A DNA stretch of 7,519 nt from an uncultured Oxalobacteraceae bacterium (GTDB lineage: Bacteria > Pseudomonadota > Gammaproteobacteria > Burkholderiales > Burkholderiaceae), in assembly GCA_946479705.1 (NCBI GenBank), contig CAMLHI010000094.1:1-7519 (forward strand). The letters are read 5' to 3'. The translations under genes were made by a program, and so were the position numbers. Below are positions 1 through 7,000 of this stretch, piece by piece. The notes beneath the pieces were generated by a model. It ran no database searches. It was not told the DNA's origin and saw only the letters and a program-made list of their open reading frames with translations. How positions within the stretch are numbered: position 1 is the first letter of the stretch; each line of letters begins with the position of its first letter.

Positions 1-953
1 TGCGCGATGAACATGGTCTGGTCGTAGAAGGGCGCCGCGTACACGTCCGGCGCCTGCTTGAAGCGGGCCTTGTAGCGCGCCTGGAAGGCCGGCCCGGCGG
101 CCTGGCGTTCCAGGATCGCGCCGCCCTGCGCGCACAGCACGTTCTCGCCGACCGCGTCGCCGCCCAGCTTGGCCATCTCGGGACTGCACAGGGTGTCGCC
201 TCCAAGCAGGCGGGCTTTCAGGCCGAGCGCGCGCATCTGGCGCGCCATCGGCGCGGCCTGGGGCGCGTAGCCGCCGAAGAAGACCGCCTGCACGCCCTTG
301 GCTTTGAGCTTGGTGAGGATGGCCGCGAAGTCGCTGGCCTTGTCGGTGGTGAACTCGTGGGCGGCCACGGTCATGCCCAGCGCCTTGGCCTGCTTGCTGA
401 ATTCGGCCGCGACGCCCTGGCCGAAGGCGGTGCGGTCGTCGACCACGCCGACGCTGGCCAGCTTGAGCTGCCTGGCCGCGTAGGCCGCCATCGCGGCGCC
501 GGCCCGGGTGTCGCTGGCGACGATGCGGAACACGCCCTGGTAGCCGCCCTGGGTAATCTTCGGATTGGTGCCGACCGTGGACATCAGCGCGCCAGCCTGC
601 TCGTACACGCGCGAGGCGGGAATCGCCACGCCCGAGTTGTATGGACCGAGCACGAACTTGACGCCCGCGTCGACCAGTTTCTGCGCCACCGTCACGCCGG
701 TTTTCGGATCGCCCTGGTCGTCCTCGGACACCAGTTCGAAGCGCACCGCCTTGCCCGCCACCTGGATCGGCCTGGCGTTGAGTTCCTCGAGCGCCAGCCG
801 AACGCCGTTCTCGTCGTCCTTGCCGGCGAAGGCATTGGCGCCGGACAGCGGACCGCTCACGCCGATCTTGACGAGCTGCTCGTCGGCCATGGCGCTGGAC
901 CCGGCCAGCAGCAATACAAGAGCGGCGGCGGGGAGGGAAGGGATGGCTGGCAT
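1..953 (-). CDS. Branched-chain amino-acid (Liv-type) ABC transporter periplasmic substrate-binding protein, C-terminus cut by window edge
   Basis: Read on the minus strand, an open frame runs from ATG at 953 to the left edge without a stop (317 codons). The N-terminus is a classic Sec signal peptide: a short hydrophobic run (AAALVLLLAG) and an AMA cleavage site, so the mature protein begins near DEQLVKIG. The mature start (VKIGVSGPLSGANAFAGKD, then ENGVRLALEELN) and the later blocks VLGPYNSGVAIPASRVY and GTNPKITQGGYQGVFRI are typical of LivJ/LivK-like type 1 periplasmic binding proteins (peripla_BP_6 family). These capture Leu/Ile/Val or related ligands for a LivHMGF permease. Two cysteines (C256, C274) flank the loop after GGDTL and may form a disulfide, as is common in beta-proteobacterial members. 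The family is usually about 370 residues, so roughly 50 are missing. The start is supported by a GGAG 7 bases upstream. The ligand cannot be fixed from sequence, and no permease genes are visible here. Confidence 0.93.
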   Translation of the reverse strand, partial: MPAIPSLPAAALVLLLAGSSAMADEQLVKIGVSGPLSGANAFAGKDDENGVRLALEELNARPIQVAGKAVRFELVSEDDQGDPKTGVTVAQKLVDAGVKFVLGPYNSGVAIPASRVYEQAGALMSTVGTNPKITQGGYQGVFRIVASDTRAGAAMAAYAARQLKLASVGVVDDRTAFGQGVAAEFSKQAKALGMTVAAHEFTTDKASDFAAILTKLKAKGVQAVFFGGYAPQAAPMARQMRALGLKARLLGGDTLCSPEMAKLGGDAVGENVLCAQGGAILERQAAGPAFQARYKARFKQAPDVYAAPFYDQTMFIA

Positions 954-960
954 GGGCGTT

Positions 961-964
961 CTCC
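961..964 (-). promoter_or_regulatory. Ribosome binding site of the substrate-binding protein
   Basis: On the minus strand GGAG lies 7 bases before the ATG at 953. This is good Shine-Dalgarno spacing and fixes that start. A second purine-rich stretch is not needed. Confidence 0.7.
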
Positions 965-987
965 AGGAGGTGTTGGGGGGCGCGGCA

Positions 988-1015
988 ATCATCGCATACA
1001 TCGCAAAAATTTAAA
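988..1015 (-). promoter_or_regulatory. Possible sigma70 promoter for the substrate-binding protein
   Basis: On the minus strand TTTAAA (1010-1015) is followed after 16 bases by GATGAT (988-993); each matches the consensus at four of six positions. Transcription would begin near 981, leaving a short leader of about 28 bases that includes the GGAG site. The -35 half overlaps the palindrome AATTTAAATT. This was judged by eye and is weak. Confidence 0.3.
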
Positions 1016-1017
1016 TT
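1008..1017. repeat. 10-bp perfect AT palindrome in the divergent promoter region
   Basis: AATTTAAATT is its own reverse complement and sits in the only strongly AT-rich patch of the first 2.5 kb, between two divergently transcribed genes. It could be an operator, an UP-like element or simply AT-rich promoter DNA. Nearby (990-996 and 999-1005) CATCGCA occurs twice with a 9-base period. Confidence 0.4.
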
Positions 1018-1037
1018 CGGTATTGGCCCATGAATGG

Positions 1038-1066
1038 TTGACTTCCTCAGCCCGCACGATTAAATT
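1038..1066 (+). promoter_or_regulatory. Putative sigma70 promoter for the Nramp-like transporter
   Basis: TTGACT (1038-1043, five of six consensus matches) is followed by a 17-base spacer and TAAATT (1061-1066, four of six). The expected transcription start is near 1073, which would give the transporter mRNA a leader of about 200 bases. It is the best plus-strand promoter candidate in the window, but it was found by eye only. Confidence 0.45.
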
Positions 1067-1072
1067 GGCGAA

Positions 1073-1272
1073 GTTTTCATTCTGTGGAGCCCCTCATGGG
1101 CAGTTATTCTAGTGTCTGTAGTGGCCGCGCTGGCGGCACCGCCTTGACCGGATAACGCTTTCCACAGCCGTTGCCCGCCACTGCGGATGACGGCGTCTTC
1201 CTCGCCAGTCTCACTACGCACAAGTTCACCAATCCTGGGTTTCGGAAGGAACCCGCTTGTCGCGAGTATGTA
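1073..1272 (+). other. Long 5' leader of the Nramp-like gene, possibly structured
   Basis: No convincing gene fills this stretch between the putative promoter and the ATG at 1273. Possible RNA pairings are GCCC/GGGC (1089-1092 with 1098-1101), an 8-bp stem (1118-1125 with 1177-1184, one G-U pair) enclosing a GGCG/CGCC hairpin (1132-1143), and the GNRA-capped hairpin at 1237-1254 listed separately. I could not match it to the yybP-ykoY (Mn2+) or M-box (Mg2+) riboswitch cores from memory. Stems of this length are expected by chance in GC-rich sequence, so the first three pairings are weak evidence. An in-frame TTG at 1171 could in principle add 34 residues to the transporter, but they do not resemble the family. 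Confidence 0.3.
1237..1254 (+). promoter_or_regulatory. Leader hairpin with GGAA (GNRA) tetraloop enclosing a purine-rich SD-like sequence
   Basis: GGGTTTC (1237-1243) pairs with GGAACCC (1248-1254) over 7 bp, one of them G-U, closed by a GGAA tetraloop (1244-1247). The only Shine-Dalgarno-like run upstream of the transporter, GGAAGGA (1244-1250), lies in this loop and descending strand. That is about 22 bases before the ATG, too far for normal use. The hairpin could shape ribosome access, or the match could be fortuitous. Confidence 0.35.
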
Positions 1273-2568
1273 ATGACGGTATTGACACCCAAGGCGCCTG
1301 TGCGCGCCACCCCACGTCCCACCCACCAGCGCTGGCTGGCCAAGCTCGGCCCCGGCCTGATCACCGGCGCGGCCGACGACGACCCGAGCGGCATCGCCAC
1401 CTACTCGCAGGCGGGCGCGCAGTTCGGCATGAACCTGCTGTGGACCATGCTGCTGACCTGGCCCCTGATGGTGGGCGTGCAGACCGTCAGCGCGCGCATC
1501 GGCCGGGTCACCGGCAAGGGCTTGTCGGGCAATATGCGCGAGCGCTTCCCGCGTGCGCTGCTGTACGCCATCGTCGGCCTGCTGGTGGGCGCCAACACCA
1601 TCAATATCGCCGCCGACATCGGCGCCATGGGCGATGCGCTGGCGCTGATCGTGGGCGGCCCCTCCCATCTGTACGCGGCCGGCTTCGGCCTGGTCTCGCT
1701 GCTGCTGCAGGTGTTCGTGCCCTACAGCCGCTACGTGCGCCTGCTCAAGTGGCTGACCCTCGGCCTGCTGGCCTACGTCGCCGTGGTGTTTACAGTGAAG
1801 ATCGACTGGCGCGAAATGGGCATTGCGCTGGTCGCGCCACAGCTGTCCTGGAACAGCGCCACTATCCTCACCATCGTGGCGGTGTTCGGCACCACCATCA
1901 GCCCCTACCTGTTCTTTTGGCAGGCCGCGCAGGAGGTCGAGGAGATGGGCGCCCATCCCGAGCGCCTGCCGCTCAAGGACGCGCCGCAGCAGGCGCGCGC
2001 GAGCTTCCGCCGCATCCGCATCGATACCGTGGTGGGCATGGGCTTTTCCAATCTGGTGGCCTTCTTCATCATCCTCACCACCGCCGTGACCCTGCACGCG
2101 CATGGCGTGACGCAGATCGACACGGCGGCCCAGGCCGCGGCGGCGCTGCGGCCGGTGGCCGGGCAGTTCGCCTTCATCCTGTTCGCCGCCGGGATCATCG
2201 GCACCGGCATGCTGGCCGTGCCGGTGCTGGCCGGTTCGGCCGCCTACGCCACCGCCGGCGCCTTCGGCTGGGCCAAGGGCCTGGAGCACAAGCCTTCGGT
2301 GGCCAAGGGCTTCTACGCCATCATCGCGGTGTCGACCCTGGGCGGGGTGGCGCTGTGCTTCATGCCGATCGATCCGATCAAGGCGCTGTTCTGGAGCGCC
2401 GTCGTCAACGGCGTGGTGGCCGTGCCGATCATGGCCGCCATGATGGTGATCGGCGCCGATACCGGCGTGATGGGGCGCTTCGCCATCGGCCCGCGCCTGA
2501 AGTGGCTGGGCTGGCTGGCCACCGGCGCCATGCTGGCGGCGGTGCTGGCGATGCTGTTCGTGATGTAA
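1273..2568 (+). CDS. Nramp-superfamily divalent metal cation transporter, variant with DPSG/ISPY metal site (NRMT-like)
   Basis: This 431-residue inner-membrane protein has many hydrophobic helices after a polar N-terminus of about 25 residues. It aligns by motif with the Nramp fold (LeuT-like, proton- or ion-coupled metal uptake). Helix 1 has GPGLITGAADDDPSGIATY where Nramps have DPGN: the metal-binding Asp is kept (D37) but the Asn position is Gly (G40). Helix 6 has GTTISPYLFFWQ where Nramps have the MPH motif, so the soft-metal Met becomes Ser (S210) and the His becomes Tyr (Y212). Loss of that Met is known to relax selection against Mg2+/Ca2+ in Nramps, and Nramp-related magnesium transporters (NRMTs) have altered sites of this kind. 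Mg2+ or broad divalent transport is therefore my inference. The ATG at 1273 is the only sensible start, though it has only a weak GAG 6 bases upstream, and it overlaps an ATG-TAA. Calling it mntH would be risky. Confidence 0.92.
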   Translation: MTVLTPKAPVRATPRPTHQRWLAKLGPGLITGAADDDPSGIATYSQAGAQFGMNLLWTMLLTWPLMVGVQTVSARIGRVTGKGLSGNMRERFPRALLYAIVGLLVGANTINIAADIGAMGDALALIVGGPSHLYAAGFGLVSLLLQVFVPYSRYVRLLKWLTLGLLAYVAVVFTVKIDWREMGIALVAPQLSWNSATILTIVAVFGTTISPYLFFWQAAQEVEEMGAHPERLPLKDAPQQARASFRRIRIDTVVGMGFSNLVAFFIILTTAVTLHAHGVTQIDTAAQAAAALRPVAGQFAFILFAAGIIGTGMLAVPVLAGSAAYATAGAFGWAKGLEHKPSVAKGFYAIIAVSTLGGVALCFMPIDPIKALFWSAVVNGVVAVPIMAAMMVIGADTGVMGRFAIGPRLKWLGWLATGAMLAAVLAMLFVM

Positions 2569-2656
2569 GCGCTGCGGCCCCGGCGAAGCGAGCTCATGTA
2601 ACAAAAAGAGGCCTTAGCCCGGCGCCATATTCTGTTGCCATTTCGTTTGCGGCATA

Positions 2657-3886
2657 ATGGAAACGATGTATATCCATGCAAAAGCCCTCTGCTTGGCGAT
2701 GCTCCTGGCCGGGCCCTGCGCCCGCGCCGTCGAGCTGCACGGCCTGGTGGACCTGCGCGCCGCCGCAGTCGACGCCAGCACCAGCTGGCTGCACGGTGGC
2801 CTGGGCAAGCTGCGCTACGACCGTTCCGGCCTGCGTCTCGGCCAGGCCACGCTGGCGGCGGATGCCGAGCTGGCCGACACCGTCGGCGCCACCATCGTCG
2901 CCAACGCCAGCGACGACCGCCGCGGCGCGTTCGGCGTCAACGAAGCTTTCCTGAGCTGGAACCCGGTTCCGAGCGGCCCCTGGAAAGCCCGCCTCAAGGC
3001 TGGCGCCTTCTTTCCCGTCACCAGCATGGAACTGGACTACGCCAGTGTCGGCTGGACCCCCACCCGCACCGTATCCAGCTCGGCCATCAACAGCTGGATC
3101 GGCGAGGAACTGCGCACCAGGGGCATCGAACTGAACCTGTCGCGCAACGGGCGCCTGGCCGGCTCGCCGCACGACTTCGGCCTTACCGCCGCCGTGTTCG
3201 GCTGGAACGATGAAACCGGCACGCTGCTGGCCTGGCGCGGCTGGACCGTCAGCGAACGCATCACCAGCCTGCACGAATCGCTGCCGCTGGCGGACCTGCC
3301 GGTCTACCGCGACGATGGCGACCTGTGGCAGACCCGCAACATCCATCCCTTCCGCGAAATCGACCACCGCCTGGGCTATTACCTCAGCGCCCACTATGCC
3401 TGGCGCGGCATGCTGGAACTCACCGCGATGCACTACGACAACCGCGCCAATCCGCGCGCCATCGTCGACGCGCAATGGGCCTGGGCCACCCGCTTCAAGC
3501 ACCTCGGCCTGCGCCTGCATCCGGGCGCCGGCTGGGAGCTGGCCGCCCAAGCCATGCTCGGCAGCACCCTGGTGGGACGCCGCGCCGTCTACGCCGATGT
3601 CGCTGCCTGGTATGTGCTGGCCAGCCACCGCTTCGGGCCGGGCCAGGCGACCATCCGCTACGACCGCTTCCGCGTCGACGAGGAAGACGACATCCTGCCC
3701 CAGGACCCCAACAGCGAGCACGGCAACGCGCTGGCGCTGGCCTACGCGCTCGACCTGAACCCCTCGTTCACGCTCGTCTCGGAATTTCTTCAAGTCAACA
3801 GCGAGCGGCCCGCCCGCGCGCTCATCCACACCGATCCGCGCCAGCGCGAACGCAGCCTGACGGTCTCGCTGCGCTACCATTTCTAG
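2657..3886 (+). CDS. Exported outer-membrane beta-barrel protein, porin-like, unnamed family
   Basis: This 409-residue protein has an N-terminal signal peptide (hydrophobic ALCLAMLLAG, cleavage at ARA before V25, signal peptidase I type; the residue before C21 is Pro, so it is not a lipobox). The mature part is rich in alternating hydrophobic/polar strands separated by short turns, with many aromatic residues, and ends in SLRYHF. A C-terminal Phe after an alternating strand is the usual outer-membrane assembly signal. I see no TonB box or plug domain, and the size fits a 14-18-strand porin-like barrel. Recognisable blocks include GLVDLR near the mature start, GGLGKLRY and INSWIGEELRTRG. I cannot assign a substrate or named family. 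The start could be the ATG at 2657 or the ATG at 2666 (preceded by GGAA at very short spacing); both retain the signal. It follows the transporter by 88 bases and may share its transcript. Confidence 0.82.
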   Translation: METMYIHAKALCLAMLLAGPCARAVELHGLVDLRAAAVDASTSWLHGGLGKLRYDRSGLRLGQATLAADAELADTVGATIVANASDDRRGAFGVNEAFLSWNPVPSGPWKARLKAGAFFPVTSMELDYASVGWTPTRTVSSSAINSWIGEELRTRGIELNLSRNGRLAGSPHDFGLTAAVFGWNDETGTLLAWRGWTVSERITSLHESLPLADLPVYRDDGDLWQTRNIHPFREIDHRLGYYLSAHYAWRGMLELTAMHYDNRANPRAIVDAQWAWATRFKHLGLRLHPGAGWELAAQAMLGSTLVGRRAVYADVAAWYVLASHRFGPGQATIRYDRFRVDEEDDILPQDPNSEHGNALALAYALDLNPSFTLVSEFLQVNSERPARALIHTDPRQRERSLTVSLRYHF

Positions 3887-3887
3887 G

Positions 3888-3909
3888 CGCCGGGCAACGC
3901 TTGCTGGCG
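3888..3909 (+). terminator. Imperfect hairpin just after the barrel gene, possible weak terminator
   Basis: Immediately after the TAG, a 9-bp stem (CGCCGG, one bulged G, CAA pairing with TTGCTGGCG, one G-U pair) closes on a CGC loop. No run of T follows (the next bases are ACTTATGTT), so intrinsic termination would be inefficient at best. It may instead protect the 3' end or be a chance fold. Confidence 0.25.
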
Positions 3910-4025
3910 ACTTATGTTCGCTGGCGCACAGTGCAGTTCCGCCTGTCCTTTTACTATGGAAACAGCCGTTCGCCCCGGTCGCAACTCGCTGTTTTCTTCA
4001 GCGTGTTGGCTACTCATGCCTACGC

Positions 4026-4029
4026 GAGG
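4026..4029 (+). promoter_or_regulatory. Ribosome binding site supporting a TTG start of the glucan synthase
   Basis: GAGG lies 7 bases before TTG at 4037. The in-frame ATGs at 4016 and 3956 have no purine-rich sequence at suitable distance. This is why the TTG start is preferred. Confidence 0.45.
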
Positions 4030-4036
4030 TTTCCCG

Positions 4037-7000
4037 TTGAACGAAGAAAAAACCGTCCTGTCCGACACGCTCTATCAATTCGGCGCTACGCCTGAAACGG
4101 ACATCGAGCAGGAGACGCCGCTGCGCTCCGAACTGTTCAGTGCTGCCCAGATGGCCATGCACGGCAAGTTCATGGCGCACCGTCACCAGTTGAGCAACAA
4201 GGGCGGCCCCGACCGCCTGCTGGCGCGCCTGAGCGAAAACGCCGCCGTCATCAGCGACACCTGTGCCGAACTGACCACCGCCATCAAGGCCGGACGCCAG
4301 ATCACCCCCGCCTCCGAGTGGATGCTGGACAACTTTTACCTGATCGAAGAGCAGATCCGCACCGCGCGCCGCCACTTGCCCAAGGATTACAGCAAGGAGC
4401 TGCCGCGCCTGGCCAACGAGGATACCGACGGCACCCCGCGGGTCTACCAGATTGCCCTCGAAATCATCGCCCACGGCGATGGCCGGGTCGATCCGGAAAG
4501 CCTGGCGCGCTTCGTCGACGCCTACCAGGAAGTGGCCCCGCTCAAGCTGGGCGAACTATGGGCCATCCCGATCATGCTGCGCCTGGCGCTGATCGAAAAC
4601 CTGCGCCGCGTGGCCGCGCGGGTGGCCGACAACCGCACCCAGCGCGACCTGGCCAACACCTGGGCCGACCAGATGGTCGACACGGCCGAGAAAAGTCCGT
4701 CCGACCTGATCCTGCTGGTGGCCGACATGGCGCGCTCGGGCCAGTCGATGAACAGCGGCTTCGTGGCCGAAATCGCGCGCCGCCTGCAGGGCCAGAGCCC
4801 GGGGCTGACCCTGGCGCTGCAGTGGGTCACCACCCGCCTGGCCGAAACCGGCCTGACCATCGAACAGCAGATCCAGGCCGAGATCGGCCAGCAGGCCGCC
4901 GACCAGGTCTCGATCAGCAACAGCATCGGCAGCCTGCGCTTCCTCGGCACCACCGACTGGCAGGAATTCGTCGAGACCATGAGCGGGGTCGAACGCACCC
5001 TGCGCCTCGACCCGGCCGACACCTACGGCAAGATGGACTTCGCCACCCGCGACCATTACCGCCACGTGGTCGAGAACCTGGCCAAGCGCTGCGACTACAC
5101 CGAAACCCAGGTGGCCGAACAGGCCCTGGCGCTGGCGATGGAGCACCGCGAGCTGTCCGCCGGCGGCCTCGACGAACGCACCCGCCACGTCGGCTACTAC
5201 CTGGTCGGCAAAGGCTTGCCGCTGCTCGAGCAGCGCCTGGCGGCGCGCTTTCCGCTCAGCGCCGCCCTGCGCCGCGCCGGTCGCCGGTCGCCGCTGACCG
5301 CCTACCTCGGCCCGATCGCCCTCTTCACCCTGCTGTTTACCGGCGCGGTCGTCAAGCGTGCCTCCGAAGACGGCCTCGAAGGCGCGCTGCTGATCGTGCT
5401 GGGCCTGCTGGCCGTGATCGGCACCAGCCAACTGGCGCTGGCGCTGGTGAACTTCCTGGCCACCCAGCTGGCGCGCCCGCACCCGCTGCCGCGCATGGAT
5501 TACCGCAAGGGGGTGCCGGGCGACGCGCGCGCCCTGGTGGTGGTGCCGACCCTGATCTACAGCGCCGCCAACGTGGCCGACCTGTGCGAAGACCTGGAAG
5601 TGCGCTACCTGGCCAACCGCGATCCGAACCTGCGCTTTTGCCTGCTGACCGACTTCGCCGACGCGCCCAAGGAGTCCATGCCGGACGACGAGGCCCTGGT
5701 GGCTCAGGTGCGCCGCCGCATCGAGGAACTCAACGAGCGCTATCGCCATGAAATCGACGTCGAGTCGTCCGTGCTGCCGGACGACGAGGGCGCGCCGGTC
5801 ACCGTCCGCCGCCAGGTCGAGCCCTTCCTGCTGCTGCACCGCCCGCGTGTGTGGAGCCCGACCGAAAACGCCTGGATCGGCCACGAACGCAAGCGCGGCA
5901 AGCTGGGCGCGCTCAACGCCTTCCTGCGCGGCGGCGCGGCCGATGCGTTTTCCTGCATCGCCGGCGGCACCGACGAGCTGGGCCACATCCGCTATGTGAT
6001 CACGCTCGACACCGACACCCAGCTGCCGCGCGACGCCGCGCGCCAGTTCGTCGCCACCATGGCGCACCCGCTCAACCGCCCTCAGATCGACCCGGCCATG
6101 CGCCGCGTGGTGGAAGGCTACGGCATCCTGCAGCCGCGCGTGGCCGCCGCGCTGCCGTCCGAGAACGCTTCGCGCTACGAGATCTTGTGCGGCGGCGAGC
6201 CGGGCATCGACCCCTACACCCGCACCGTCTCGGACGTCTACCAGGACGTGTTCCTGGAAGGCTCCTTCATCGGCAAGGGCATCTACGACGTCGACACCTT
6301 CGAGGCCGTGCTGGGCCAGCGCTTCCCCGACAACCGCATCCTCAGCCACGACCTCCTCGAAGGCTGCTACCTGCGCGCCGGCCTGCTGTCGGACGCCCAG
6401 CTGTACGAAGCCTACCCGGCGCGCTACAGCGACGACGTCAGCCGGCGCCAGCGCTGGACCCGCGGCGACTGGCAACTGGCCGGCTGGCTGCGCTCCAAGG
6501 TGCCCGGCGCCAACGGCCAGCGCGAACGCAATCCGCTCTCCAGCCTGTCGCGCTGGAAGCTGTTCGACAACCTGCGCCGCAGCCTGGTGGCGCCGACGCT
6601 CACGCTGGTGCTGGTGGCCTGCTGGGCGCTGATGCCGTCGCCGCTGTTCTGGACCCTGGCCGTGCTGGCCGTATTCTTCCTGCCGCCGATCGTCAGCGTG
6701 GTGGCCGACCTGACCGAAAAATCCCACGACGATCTGTGGGGCCAGCACCTGAGCACCGCCGCCAAGAGCGCGCGCCTGATGTTCGGCCACGCCGCGCTGT
6801 CGGTGGCGTTCCTGCCCTACGAAGCCTACTTCAGCCTGGGCGCCGCCGTGCGCGCCAGCTGGCGCCTGCTGGTCACGCGCCGCCACCTGCTCGAATGGCG
6901 GCCATCGAGCCTGTCGCGTTCCTCGACCGACATGGAATCGAACTGGCTCAATATGTGGTTCTCGCCGGCGCTCTCGCTCGGCACCGCGCTGATGCTGTCG

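Noticed and set aside
357..1112. 251-codon plus-strand frame across the substrate-binding protein gene
   Set aside because: It is antisense to a clear Liv-type binding protein with signal peptide and ribosome binding site, and it has no recognisable domain.
1123..1270. yybP-ykoY manganese riboswitch upstream of the Nramp-like gene
   Set aside because: The gene context invited it, but I could not find the conserved core sequences or paired arms by eye.
1060..2604. 514-codon minus-strand open frame opposite the Nramp-like gene
   Set aside because: It is rich in His, Gln, Gly and Arg with no membrane helices or motifs, and lies antisense to a clear transporter gene. It also overruns the divergent promoter region.
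2569..2656. Terminator or promoter between the transporter and barrel genes
   Set aside because: I found no stable stem followed by a T run. CATAAT (2653-2658) lacks a -35 at proper spacing (TTGCCA is only 12 bases upstream), so neither call is supported.
1257..2657. 466-codon plus-strand frame starting at TTG 1257, well spaced from the GGAAGGA sequence
   Set aside because: The SD spacing is attractive, but the product is Arg/His/Gly-rich without helices and overlaps the transporter in another frame. GC bias explains its openness.
2594..3880. 428-codon minus-strand open frame opposite the barrel gene
   Set aside because: The plus-strand product has a signal peptide and a beta-barrel C-terminus, while this frame has neither and shows shadow composition.
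3929..3957. Possible promoter for the glucan synthase using TACTAT (3952-3957) as -10
   Set aside because: No -35-like hexamer occurs at 16-18 bases upstream, and a sigma54 GG-N10-GC arrangement does not fit either.
4318..5751. 477-codon plus-strand frame inside the glucan synthase
   Set aside because: The product is Arg/Pro/Gly-rich with no domain, and the overlapping frame encodes conserved synthase sequence.
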